From contig JADJBW010000022.1 of the NCBI GenBank assembly GCA_016703525.1, positions 1-47,772 on the forward strand: 47,772 nt of DNA, written 5' to 3'. Positions 25,344-33,649 of the stretch are shown here, one piece after another. The DNA is from Actinomycetota bacterium. Lineage in GTDB: Bacteria; Actinomycetota; Acidimicrobiia; Acidimicrobiales; Microtrichaceae. The stretch's first letter is position 1, and every line of letters begins with the position of its first letter. The notes beneath the pieces were generated by a model. It saw only the letters and a list, made by a program, of their open reading frames with translations, did no database searches and had not been told where the DNA came from. A program made the position numbers and the translations under genes.

Positions 25344-27025
25344 CCGACTGCGACGCGATCATCATCGGGTCCGGCCCCGGCGGTGCAACGGCCGCCGAGG
25401 TGCTCACCGCGGCCGGCTGGTCGGTGATCGTGGTGGAGAAGGGGCGCAACCACCTGATCGATCTGCAGGCGCCGTTCGAGCCGCTCCGCCACTTCGCGAA
25501 CGACGAGATCGCGGCGGTGCGTCGACACCTGCTCGGCCCGGACCCGCTGCTCGAACCGCGCAGCTACCGCCGCAGCGAGGCCGACGGCGACCGCCTGATG
25601 GTCGGCGAGGTGAACAACCTGCCGTCCACGGTCGGCGGGGGCGGCGTGCACGCCGACGCGAAGCTGCCCCGATTTCGCGAGGAGGACTTCGCGCTGCTGA
25701 GCGCCCGCGGTCCGATCGACGGCGCACGCATCGAGGACTGGCCGATCGGCTACGACGATCTGGAACCCCACTACGCCGCGGCCGAGGCGAGTTTCGGCGT
25801 GGCCGGAGAGGCCGGCGCCAACCCGTTCGCCGCGTGGCGCTCCGGCCCGTACCCGATGCGGCCGGGCGACGACATGCCCACCGCGCTGGTCAGCGCAGCG
25901 GCGGCGCAGCGGGCCGGGCTCCACCCGTACCGCGCCCCCACGGGCGTGAACAGCGTGGCGTACGACGACCGTCCGGCGTGCGTCGACTGCGGCTACTGCA
26001 GCGGCTACGGGTGCGCGATCCACGCCAAGGGCGACCCGATCGCCGCCCTGGCTCGGGCACTTCGAACCGGCCGGTGTCGCATCGTGCCCGAGGCGTATGT
26101 GACCGAGTTGGTGCTCGACCCTGCAGGCAGGCGCGCAACGGGCGTGCGCTACCTCGACCTGACCGTGTGTCCCGATCCGCCCGTGCGCGAGCTGCGTGCG
26201 TCCCGCGCGGTCGTCCTGGCTGCCGGCGCCTTCGAGACGCCGCGGTTGTTGCTGCGCCAGGGGATCGGCGGCGACGCGGTCGGCCGCTACCTCACCTACC
26301 ACTACCAGACCTTCACGGTGGGCTGGTTCCCGCACTCCGTGGGCGGCGAGCGTGGCCGCAGCGTGACCCACCTGCACGACGACCTGATGATCGACACGCC
26401 GGACCTGCGTCGTGTCGCGGCGGCCGCCGGCTTGGCGTGGGTGCGCGGCGGAGTGGTGGAGCACGGCGGCGCCAACGCGCCGGTCGAGGAGGCGACCACC
26501 TACGGGCCGGGAGCGCACCACCCCGCGTCGATGCGCGACAGTGCGATCCGGCGGCGCATGTGGGTGTTCACCATGCAGGGCGAGGATCTGCCCCAGGCCG
26601 CCAACCGCATCGATCTCGATCCGTCGGTTCGCGACGTCTGGGGGATGCCCGCCGGCCGGGTCACCTACGCGCCGCATCGCCACGAACTCGTCGCGTCGGC
26701 GTACGCGGGCCCGGTGCACGAGGCGATCCTGCTCGACGCCGGGGCCGAGGTCGCGTTCACCTCGACATCGCCGCCCCAGGGCGATCTCGGCGCGCACGCG
26801 GCCGCGAACCCCCTGGGCATCGCCCCCGCCAGCCGCCACGTGATGGGCACCGCTCGCATGGGCATCGACCCGGCCACCTCCGTCGTCACCCCCGAGCAGC
26901 GACTCTGGGACCTCGACAACGTGGTGGTCTGCGACTCGTCGGTGTTCGTCACCTCCACGGGCTACAACCCGACCCTGACCCTTGCCGCACTCTCGCACCG
27001 TGCGGCGACCCTGCTGGCGGGCTGA
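25340..27025 (+). CDS. GMC-family FAD-dependent oxidoreductase (gluconate/sugar-dehydrogenase type)
   Basis: A protein of 561 residues. The FAD site is CDAIIIGSGPGGATAAEVL. VGGGGVHADAKLPRF is the second GMC signature region and VLAAGAFETPRLLL the third. The C-terminus ASRHVMGTARMG includes the catalytic His, and DSSVFVTSTGYNPTLT closes the FAD site. Residues 214-225 (CVDCGYCSGYGC) hold four Cys. FAD-glucose dehydrogenase catalytic subunits carry a [3Fe-4S] cluster in the equivalent loop, so an Fe-S centre is likely. With the preceding small subunit it forms an alcohol or sugar-ring dehydrogenase. It is unusual in being embedded in a beta-oxidation-type operon. Confidence 0.88.
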   Translation: MTDCDAIIIGSGPGGATAAEVLTAAGWSVIVVEKGRNHLIDLQAPFEPLRHFANDEIAAVRRHLLGPDPLLEPRSYRRSEADGDRLMVGEVNNLPSTVGGGGVHADAKLPRFREEDFALLSARGPIDGARIEDWPIGYDDLEPHYAAAEASFGVAGEAGANPFAAWRSGPYPMRPGDDMPTALVSAAAAQRAGLHPYRAPTGVNSVAYDDRPACVDCGYCSGYGCAIHAKGDPIAALARALRTGRCRIVPEAYVTELVLDPAGRRATGVRYLDLTVCPDPPVRELRASRAVVLAAGAFETPRLLLRQGIGGDAVGRYLTYHYQTFTVGWFPHSVGGERGRSVTHLHDDLMIDTPDLRRVAAAAGLAWVRGGVVEHGGANAPVEEATTYGPGAHHPASMRDSAIRRRMWVFTMQGEDLPQAANRIDLDPSVRDVWGMPAGRVTYAPHRHELVASAYAGPVHEAILLDAGAEVAFTSTSPPQGDLGAHAAANPLGIAPASRHVMGTARMGIDPATSVVTPEQRLWDLDNVVVCDSSVFVTSTGYNPTLTLAALSHRAATLLAG

Positions 27026-27026
27026 C

Positions 27027-28104
27027 ATGGAGCCGACGCTGCCGGAGCCGACGCTGCGGGAGCCGACGATGCGGGTCGCAATGCTGCGGGGCCCCGGCCG
27101 CGTGGACGTGTGCGATGTCGCAGCGCCCGCGCCGGGGCCGGACGAGGTCGTGTGTGAGGTCGACTTCTGCGGGATCTGCGGCAGCGACCTGCACCTGGTG
27201 CTCGAGGGCTGGGCGCGGCCGGGCACGTGGCAGGGCCACGAGTGGGTCGGCCGCGTCGCGGCTGTCGGAGAGAACGTGACGGCGTGGCGCCCCGGCGACG
27301 CGGTGGTGGGCGGGCCGAGCGAGCGATGCGGACGATGCGTCATGTGCCGGGCCGGCCGGCCGGCGCTCTGCGAGGAGCGGGACGCTCCCGGTCAGACGGC
27401 GACCACCGGCGCGTTCGCGACGCGCATCGTGGTGCGTGCCACCGAGCTGCTCGCCCTGCCGGCGGGGCTCGATCGGCGCCGCGGCGCTCGCCGAGCCGCT
27501 CGCGGTTGCGCTGCACGCTCTGACCCAGGGCGGCGTGGAGGCGGGTGACCGGGTGATGGTGCTCGGCGCCGGGCCGATCGGCGCACGCGCCATCGCCGCG
27601 ATGGCGGCCCGTGGCGTGCGCGACATCGTGTGCGTGGAGCCCGTCGCTGCCCGCCGAGCACTCGCCGGGGCGCTCGGAGCGACGAGCCTGCTGCCGCCCG
27701 ACGCGCTCGAGGTGCCGTCGATCGCCGAGCCGAGCCGCATCGTCGACGCCGCCGTCGACGTGGTGCTCGAATGCTCGGGCAAGGCGTCGGCGATGGAGGC
27801 CGGGCTGGCGCAGCTGCGACGGACCGGCCGGCTCGTGCTGGTGGGCGCCGGCATCGAGCCGCCGCGGTTCGATCCCAACAGGATCCTGCTGAACGAGGTG
27901 GTGATCACCGGCGCGTTCACCTACGACGCAGGCGGGTTCGAGGCGGCGCTCGCGTTGCTCGCGGGCGGCCGCATCCCCACCGCAGCGCTGATCGAACCGG
28001 GTGCGGTCGCGCTCGACGGGCTCGTGCGCGCGATGGTGGAACTCGCCGCTGGGCGAACCGCGGGGAAAGTCCTCGTGCAACCGAATCCGGAGGTGCATCC
28101 ATGA
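27027..28104 (+). CDS. Zinc-dependent alcohol dehydrogenase (MDR family), one frame break
   Basis: About 358 residues. CGICGSDLHLVLEG and QGHEWVGRVAAVGENV hold the catalytic zinc ligands (Cys, His, Glu). CGRCVMCRAGRPALC is the four-Cys structural zinc lobe. After a frame change near 27470 the Rossmann domain continues ALAEPLAVALHALTQGG, VMVLGAGPIGARAIAAMA to the stop at 28104. ATG 27027 gives an N-terminal extension EPTLPEPTLREPTMR coded by three 15-bp repeats; ATG 27069 at MRVAML would avoid it. It likely oxidises a secondary alcohol. It starts 1 nt after the GMC stop and overlaps the VOC gene by 4 nt. Confidence 0.83.
27030..27074. repeat. Three 15-bp tandem repeats at the start of the alcohol dehydrogenase
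   Basis: The unit GAGCCGACGCTGCCG occurs at 27030-27044, 27045-27059 and 27060-27074 with one or two changes, encoding EPTLP-EPTLR-EPTMR. The last copy contains the alternative ATG at 27069. Confidence 0.6.
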
Positions 28105-28556
28105 CGGGACCCGCGTTCACGAAGCCCCCGCGCTTCAACCACATCGCCGTGTCGGTGGAGCGCGACCTGCTCGACGAAGCCGGTCGCCGCGACATCGTCG
28201 CGTTCTACGGCGACCTGTTGGGAGCCGCCGAACACGCCGAGATGACGGTCGACCGGGCCCGTCTCGTGCTCGGTCTGCACACCCACGAGCAGTTCTTCTT
28301 CATCGTCGGCAACGACGAGCCCATGCGCGCACCGGTCGGAGATCACGTGGGCGTGTCGGTCTCGACACTCGCCGATTTCGACGAGGTCGCGCGGCGTGCC
28401 GCCGCCTGGCGCGACCGGTTGCCCGGCGAGGTCGAGTTGATCGACCCGGCGCAGGAGGACTTCGCCGGCGTGCTGCGGTTGCACTCGTTCTACGTGCGCT
28501 ATCGGCTGCCGATCATGGTGGAGGTCCAGCACTTCGAATTCCTGGCGAGTCCGTGA
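28101..28556 (+). CDS. VOC-superfamily (glyoxalase/dioxygenase fold) protein
   Basis: A protein of 151 residues. FNHIAVSVERD provides the first metal His, GDHVGVSVSTLADFDEV the second, and PIMVEVQHFEF a Glu near the C-terminus, the spacing of the paired beta-alpha-beta-beta-beta metal site. VOC proteins include glyoxalase I, extradiol dioxygenases and methylmalonyl-CoA epimerase, so the reaction is open. As the last gene of the coupled operon (ATGA at 28101) it probably handles one pathway intermediate. Its 3' end overlaps the convergent kinase by 44 nt. Confidence 0.75.
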   Translation: MTGPAFTKPPRFNHIAVSVERDLLDEAGRRDIVAFYGDLLGAAEHAEMTVDRARLVLGLHTHEQFFFIVGNDEPMRAPVGDHVGVSVSTLADFDEVARRAAAWRDRLPGEVELIDPAQEDFAGVLRLHSFYVRYRLPIMVEVQHFEFLASP

Positions 28557-29985
28557 GCCGTTCGACCGCGGCGTCGCTGAGGGCCAGGAACCGCCGGTAA
28601 CGGCGGTCGGTGCCGTCGCGTCGCGTCGCGTCGGGCTCGACACGGTGGGAGGTTCGCGCCCATCGGCGGGCATCGGTCAGCGATGATTCGAGCCCCGCGC
28701 TGCAGCGTGCGATGAACGCCGAGCCGAGCGCAGCGCCCTCGGGCACGGCGACCACGTCGACGGGAAGCCCCGTCACATCGGCGAGGCACTGCATCCAGAC
28801 CCGCGAACGCACTCCACCGCCGGTGGCGACGATCCGTCGAGGACGCACGCCGAAGGGTGCGGCGAGTTCGAGGTGGCGGCGCACGACGAAGCCGGTCGCC
28901 TCGAAGGCCGCTACGCGCACGTGCTCGGCGCCGTGGTGCAGCGACGCGTCGTGCATGGAGGCCTGGAGATCGGGGCGCTGCAACGGCGTGCGTTCGCCGC
29001 GCAGGTAGGGGAGCCAGATGGGCAGGTCGTCGGGCAGGTGCGCCGGTGCATCGCCGGCATCGCCTCCGAGCCACCGCGTGACGTGATCGATGAACAGCCC
29101 GCCGGCGTTGCTCGGCCCACCGACGAGGAAGGTCCCGGGCACCGTGTGCGGCACCGTCCACAGTCCGGGAACGGCGGCCTCCTGCGCGGCGACGGCCCAG
29201 GTGATGAGCGTGCCGCCGCAGATGACGAGCACGTCGCCGGGCTCGTCGGCCCCGGCGACGATCTGCTCGCCGAGCGCATCGATCGTGCCGCCGCCCACCG
29301 GCGCGCCAGCACCCGCGAGCCCGTCGCGCACTCTCCCGATCGGCCGGACGCCGGGCACGATGTCGGGAAGGGCGGCCGTGCTCACGCCGAGCTCGGCTGC
29401 GAGGTCGGCGTCCCAGCCCGTCCAGTTGAACAGCGGGAGCGCACACGTCGCCGTGGTCGAGTCGATCGCGGCGCGGCCCGTGAGCGCGTGGTTGGCGACC
29501 GCCTGCGCCGGCCAGAAGCCGGCGGCCCCGGGCGTGTTGCGAGCATGCCACCGGAGGAACGCGACCAGTTCGCCCCAGTCGCCGAACTCCGCCGCCGGAT
29601 CGCCGCCCGCACTGGCCCGCCGGAGCGCCTCCCACGCGGGTGTGCCGGGAGAGCGGTCGCCCCGATGATCGCCGTAGAGCAGGCCCGGTCCCACGGCTCG
29701 GCCCGTGCCGTCGACCGCACCGAGCGACGGGATCATCGCCCCTACGTTGACCGCGGCGATATCGAGACCCCGGCTGACCTGTTCGAGCGCCTCCAACACA
29801 TCGGCGCGCCAGGCGCGATCGATGTCGTGCTCGAAGGCCCCGGGAGTCGGCGTGTGCAACGCGTGAGGGACGCGGGCGCGGGCGAGCACCGTGCCGTCTT
29901 CGTCGACGGCGATCGCCTTCACCGACGTGGTCCCGATATCGAGGCCGATCGTGACGGGTGGCGACGGGCGGCGCGAAGGTGACAC
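28513..29985 (-). CDS. FGGY-family carbohydrate kinase
   Basis: A protein of 490 residues. The N-terminal ATPase lobe has TIGLDIGTTSVKAIAVDEDG. VGPGLLYGDHRGD is in the sugar-binding region, with the conserved Asp. VICGGTLITWA, YLRGERTPLQRPD and RIVATGGGVRSRVWMQCLADVTG with PEGAALGSAF form the C-terminal ATPase lobe. It phosphorylates a sugar or polyol hydroxyl. GTG 29985 is chosen because TATTCT on the minus strand (29998-29993) lies exactly 7 nt upstream; this start codon lies inside operator site 3, so repressor binding would cover the transcription start. It probably feeds the class II aldolase encoded in the neighbouring operon. Confidence 0.87.
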   Translation of the reverse strand: MSPSRRPSPPVTIGLDIGTTSVKAIAVDEDGTVLARARVPHALHTPTPGAFEHDIDRAWRADVLEALEQVSRGLDIAAVNVGAMIPSLGAVDGTGRAVGPGLLYGDHRGDRSPGTPAWEALRRASAGGDPAAEFGDWGELVAFLRWHARNTPGAAGFWPAQAVANHALTGRAAIDSTTATCALPLFNWTGWDADLAAELGVSTAALPDIVPGVRPIGRVRDGLAGAGAPVGGGTIDALGEQIVAGADEPGDVLVICGGTLITWAVAAQEAAVPGLWTVPHTVPGTFLVGGPSNAGGLFIDHVTRWLGGDAGDAPAHLPDDLPIWLPYLRGERTPLQRPDLQASMHDASLHHGAEHVRVAAFEATGFVVRRHLELAAPFGVRPRRIVATGGGVRSRVWMQCLADVTGLPVDVVAVPEGAALGSAFIARCSAGLESSLTDARRWARTSHRVEPDATRRDGTDRRYRRFLALSDAAVERLTDSPGIRSAGPPP

Positions 29986-29993
29986 GAGTGTCA
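29980..29993. promoter_or_regulatory. Regulon operator site 3 (kinase / alcohol dehydrogenase), perfect palindrome
   Basis: TGACAC-GA-GTGTCA, a perfect inverted repeat and the best match to the consensus in this window. It covers the predicted transcription and translation start of the kinase and lies 52 bp before the GTG of the divergent alcohol dehydrogenase. Confidence 0.7.
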
Positions 29994-30045
29994 GAATATG
30001 GCCTCGATCGTCGGCGCCGCTCGCCGCTCGCCGCGAGGGGGATGC

Positions 30046-31296
30046 GTGAAGGCACTCGTGTTCGGGACCAGGCCGCAGCATTTCGACGTCCCGCCGGGGG
30101 CCGGGCGGCTGTTGCGCAACCTCGGCGTCACGCCGTGTGCGCTGGAGGAGGTGGCCGATGCCGTGCCGCTGCGTCCCGATTGGTACGTGGTGCGCCCGGT
30201 GCGGACCGGGATCTGCGGGTCGGATTCCAAGCAGATCCTGCTCGACTTCGACGGCGACACCGACAGCGCGATGAGCGGGTTCGCCACGTTCCCCCAGGTG
30301 CTCGGCCACGAGGTGGTCGGGGTCGTGCACTCGGCCGGGCCCGCGGCCGAGGGATTCGATATCGGCGATCGCGTGGTGCTGAACCCGTGGCTCACCTGCG
30401 TGACCCGCGGCGTCTCGCCGATCTGCCCGGCGTGCGAGGCGGGCGATCTGAGCCTGTGCTGGAGCTTCACCGAGGGCGATCTGAGCGCCGGCATCCACAC
30501 CGGCGTGTCGAGCGACGCCACCGGTGGGTACGCCGAGTTGCTCCCCGCCCACTCGTCGATGCTGTTCCCCGTGCCCGAGGCACTCGATGATCATGCGGCG
30601 GTGTTGGCCGACCCGTTCGCCGTATCGCTCCACAGCGTGACGCGGCATCCGCCGCCCCGCTCCGGGCGCGTGCTCGTGTGGGGAGCGGGGTCGCTCGGTG
30701 CGTCCGCGATCGCGATCCTGCGCACGCTGTTTCCCGAGGTCGAGGTCGGGGTGGTTGCGCGCTTTGACAGCCAGGCCGACCTTGCGGTTCGCCTCGGTGC
30801 GCACGCAGTGTTCCGCTCGCCGGGCAGCGATAATCGGGCTGCGCTGGTCGAGGCGATCGCGGCGTGGTCGGGAGGGGTGCTCCGGCCGACCATGGAGGGG
30901 CTCGGCGGTCTGCCGATGTGTCATCCGGGCGGGGTCGACGTGGTGTACGACACGATTGCGAAACCCGAGACGATGGAGGTGGGCGTTCGGGTGCTCCGGG
31001 CGCACGGCACCCTCGTGAAGAGCGGGGTTCACGCTCCGTCGCGGTGGGAGTGGAGCCCGCTGTACTTCAAGGAGGTGTCGCTCGTCGGGTCGAATGCCTT
31101 CGGCATGGAGACGATCGACGGTGAGCGCCGCCACGGCATCGAGCACTACCTCGACCTGGCGGCGGCGGGCCGCGTCGACCTGCGGGCGATGATCACGCAC
31201 ACGTTCGCCCTGACCGAGTGGCAGGCCGCCTTCGCCGCGTTGGCCGATCAGGCGACGAGCGGTGCGATCAAGGTACTGATCGATCCGGCCCGATGA
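30046..31296 (+). CDS. Zinc-dependent alcohol dehydrogenase (MDR / threonine-dehydrogenase-like)
   Basis: A protein of 416 residues, intact. GICGSDSKQILLDFDGD carries the first zinc Cys and FPQVLGHEVVGVV the His-Glu pair. CPACEAGDLSLC is a reduced structural-zinc lobe. The Rossmann segment is VLVWGAGSLGASAIAIL. GTG 30046 is preceded by GAGGGGG at a proper ribosome-binding distance, whereas ATG 29998 has none. Length and the insertion around VRTGICGSDSK suggest a larger MDR subgroup. Shares operator site 3 with the divergent kinase. It probably oxidises a hydroxyl on the same polyhydroxylated intermediate. Confidence 0.85.
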   Translation: MKALVFGTRPQHFDVPPGAGRLLRNLGVTPCALEEVADAVPLRPDWYVVRPVRTGICGSDSKQILLDFDGDTDSAMSGFATFPQVLGHEVVGVVHSAGPAAEGFDIGDRVVLNPWLTCVTRGVSPICPACEAGDLSLCWSFTEGDLSAGIHTGVSSDATGGYAELLPAHSSMLFPVPEALDDHAAVLADPFAVSLHSVTRHPPPRSGRVLVWGAGSLGASAIAILRTLFPEVEVGVVARFDSQADLAVRLGAHAVFRSPGSDNRAALVEAIAAWSGGVLRPTMEGLGGLPMCHPGGVDVVYDTIAKPETMEVGVRVLRAHGTLVKSGVHAPSRWEWSPLYFKEVSLVGSNAFGMETIDGERRHGIEHYLDLAAAGRVDLRAMITHTFALTEWQAAFAALADQATSGAIKVLIDPAR

Positions 31297-31306
31297 CCGC
31301 CTAACA

Positions 31307-31320
31307 TGACGCACGTGTCA
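31307..31320. promoter_or_regulatory. Regulon operator site 4 (P450)
   Basis: TGACGC-AC-GTGTCA, one mismatch from perfect, 37 bp before ATG 31358. A ribosome-binding sequence AGGAGAAG lies between. CTAACA directly upstream also occurs beside sites 2 and 6 and may be part of a shared promoter element. Confidence 0.65.
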
Positions 31321-31357
31321 GAAACGCCGCGGGCGTGACAACGGGACAGGAGAAGCG

Positions 31358-32581
31358 ATGGATCCGACCGAGGCGGTGAACCCGGAGACGGGCGAGGCCA
31401 ACCCGTACCTGCCGTGGGTCGCGGCCGATCCCGTGCCGTTCTACGACAAGCTGCGCGAACAGTGCCCGGTCGCGACGATGGAGGGCATGGCGGGGCTCGG
31501 CGCCCACATCATCAGCCGCTACGAGGACGTGCGCTGGGCGTTGCGGAACCCGCAGATCTTCAGCTCCGACCTGGTGGCGGTCGACATCGGCCAGGAGCGT
31601 CCGCTCATCCCGCTGCAGATCGACCCGCCCGACCACGCCCGGTATCGCCGCGTGATCGATCCGACGCTCGGACCGCGCGAGGTCGCGGCGCTCGAACCCG
31701 AGATCCGGCGGGTGGTGCACGAGGTCATCGACCGGTTCATCGGCCGAGGAACCGTCGACGCACACGCCGAGTTCACCGTCCCATTGCCGTGCCAGGTGTT
31801 CCTGCAGATCACCGATCTGCCGCTCGACGACCTGCCGACTTTCCTGCACTGGAAGGACGAGATCATCAGGCCGGGCGGCGGAATGCTCGAGCCCGAGGAA
31901 GCGATGCGGCGCCGCCACGCCGCCGGTCGTGCCGTGTACGACTACTTCGAGCAGGTCCTGGCCGATCGTCGCGCCAACCTGGGAGACGACCTGATCAGCC
32001 GGTTCATCACCACCGAGACCGACGGTCGCACCATGTCGCACGAGGAGATGCTCGACATCTGCTTCCTGTTCATCCTGGCCGGTCTCGACACCGTCACCTC
32101 CACGCTCGACTGCTCGCTCGCCTACCTGGCGCGCACCCCGGCGATGCGGCGACGGCTCGTGGACCGCCCCGAGGACACGCCGGCGGTGGTGGAGGAGCTG
32201 CTCCGGATGGAGACCCCCGTCATGCAGATCCTCCGCGTGCTCACCGAGCCGGTGGAGCTGCACGGCGTGTCGATGGCGGCGGGCGACACGGCGATCATCA
32301 TGCTCGGCTCCGCCAACACCGACCCGTCGGAGTTCGGCGACAGCGCGAGCGGGTTCGATCCCGACCGCGACGTGAACCGACACCTGAGCTTCGGCGGCGG
32401 CCCACACCGGTGCCTCGGATCGCACCTCGCCCGGCTGGAGCTGCAGATCGCGCTCGAGGAATGGCACCGGCGGCTCCCCGAATACGAGCTCGAGGCGGGC
32501 GCCGAGCTCGCCTACTCGCCGGGAATCCGTGAGATCGAACGGCTGCCGCTGTCGTTCCCCGTCGCCGCTCCGGTGGCGTGA
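31358..32581 (+). CDS. Cytochrome P450
   Basis: A protein of 407 residues, the usual bacterial class I length. The I-helix oxygen-activation motif is LAGLDTVTST (about residue 245). The ExxR pair is EELLR, and the heme-thiolate loop is FGGGPHRCLGSHLAR with the proximal Cys (about residue 349). It hydroxylates a hydrophobic substrate using electrons from a small ferredoxin, which is encoded 1 nt after its stop. The CYP family cannot be given by eye. Under operator site 4 it is probably an entry or ring-opening hydroxylase of the pathway. Confidence 0.92.
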   Translation: MDPTEAVNPETGEANPYLPWVAADPVPFYDKLREQCPVATMEGMAGLGAHIISRYEDVRWALRNPQIFSSDLVAVDIGQERPLIPLQIDPPDHARYRRVIDPTLGPREVAALEPEIRRVVHEVIDRFIGRGTVDAHAEFTVPLPCQVFLQITDLPLDDLPTFLHWKDEIIRPGGGMLEPEEAMRRRHAAGRAVYDYFEQVLADRRANLGDDLISRFITTETDGRTMSHEEMLDICFLFILAGLDTVTSTLDCSLAYLARTPAMRRRLVDRPEDTPAVVEELLRMETPVMQILRVLTEPVELHGVSMAAGDTAIIMLGSANTDPSEFGDSASGFDPDRDVNRHLSFGGGPHRCLGSHLARLELQIALEEWHRRLPEYELEAGAELAYSPGIREIERLPLSFPVAAPVA

Positions 32582-32582
32582 C

Positions 32583-32816
32583 GTGGCAGCCCGGATCCGC
32601 CTCGACGTCGACGCCTGCGTGGGGCACGGCCGGTGCTACGCGCTCGCACCGCTGACGTTTCTTCCCGACGAGCTGGGTCACTGCGAGGTCGTGGACGAGG
32701 CGTTGGATGAGGCGACGGGCGAGGCCGCGGGCGAGGCGGACGATCGTGTGCGCCGTGCGGTCGCCGCGTGTCCGGAGGGCGCGCTGCGTCTGGAGCCCGA
32801 CACCGACCGGCCCTGA
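32583..32816 (+). CDS. P450-associated [3Fe-4S]-type ferredoxin
   Basis: A protein of 77 residues: VAARIRLDVDACVGHGRC and AACPEGALRLEPD. The spacing Cys-x2-His-x2-Cys with a later Cys-Pro is that of the ferredoxins encoded beside actinobacterial P450 genes, where the usual central Cys is replaced by another residue, so the cluster is [3Fe-4S]. The middle contains an acidic insertion (ALDEATGEAAGEADD) made of roughly 12-bp repeats, longer than usual. It should pass electrons to the P450; no ferredoxin reductase is encoded in this window. Confidence 0.85.
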   Translation: MAARIRLDVDACVGHGRCYALAPLTFLPDELGHCEVVDEALDEATGEAAGEADDRVRRAVAACPEGALRLEPDTDRP

Positions 32817-32817
32817 C

Positions 32818-33639
32818 TCAGGTGGGCGGCTCGGGCGGGGCGATGCCGAGGGTCTCGATCCGCCCGGTGGTGTACTCCACGGCCCCCTGCAGGAATCCGT
32901 CGAGGTTGCCGGCCTTCACCGCCGGGAGGTCCCGGAACCACTCCGGCACGAACGCTTCGGTTGCGCCGCTCGCCAGCACACCCAGCACCGCATCGACGAT
33001 CGCCGTCGGCGGCAGCGGCTCGATGTCGGACAGCGACGGATCGTTGTCGGGGAGTTCGAACAGCTCGGTGGCGAGCACGCCCGGCTGCACGACGTGCACG
33101 CCGACCGGGCACCCGGCCACGCCCAGATCGACCCGCAGTCCCTCCGCGTACGCGGTGATCGCCGCCTTCGACGCCGAGTACACCGCCTCGTTCGGCGGTG
33201 CGAGACGCGCGGCGACCGACCCGATGAACACCGCGTGACCGTTGCTCGCCGCGAGGTCGCCGAGTAACGCCGTGGTCAGCCGGATGGGCGATTCCACGTT
33301 GATGCGCAGCACGTCGGCGATCTCGTCCGGCCGGTGATTCCACGCCCAGCGGCGTTTCGGGATGCCGGCGTTGTTCACCAGCACGTCCAGCCCGCCGAGG
33401 TCGTCGACCGCGGTGCGGGCGAAGGCGTCGATCCCGTCGAGGTCGGCGAGGTCGACCACCCAGGCGCGGCTGTCGGGGGAGTGGCGGCGTACCTCGGCAA
33501 GCACCGCGTCGAGTCGGTCGGGGCGGCGAGCGGCCAGCCCGATCACCGCGCCCTGCTGGGCGAGTCCCATGGCGAGCGCCGCTCCGAGCCCCGACGACGC
33601 GCCGGTGATGAGCACCCGGCGACCGGACGGATCGAACAT
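32818..33639 (-). CDS. Short-chain dehydrogenase/reductase
   Basis: A protein of 273 residues, intact. LITGASSGLGAALA, LAARRPDRLD (Arg suggesting NADP), VVDLADLDG, VNNAGIPKRR, then Ser in FIGSVAARLAPP and YSASK (about residue 154). It converges with the ferredoxin with a single base between the stops. The AcuI-like reductase gene lies just upstream on the same strand (10-nt gap), so the two are co-transcribed. A role in reducing or oxidising a ring ketone or alcohol is plausible. Confidence 0.86.
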   Translation of the reverse strand: MFDPSGRRVLITGASSGLGAALAMGLAQQGAVIGLAARRPDRLDAVLAEVRRHSPDSRAWVVDLADLDGIDAFARTAVDDLGGLDVLVNNAGIPKRRWAWNHRPDEIADVLRINVESPIRLTTALLGDLAASNGHAVFIGSVAARLAPPNEAVYSASKAAITAYAEGLRVDLGVAGCPVGVHVVQPGVLATELFELPDNDPSLSDIEPLPPTAIVDAVLGVLASGATEAFVPEWFRDLPAVKAGNLDGFLQGAVEYTTGRIETLGIAPPEPPT

Positions 33640-33649
33640 GGTGACCTCC

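Noticed and set aside
2397..32816. Antibiotic biosynthesis cluster (acylase, P450, ligases)
   Set aside because: No polyketide or peptide synthase, carrier protein or resistance gene is present. The enzymes are catabolic in type and the acylase is not linked to the operator set.
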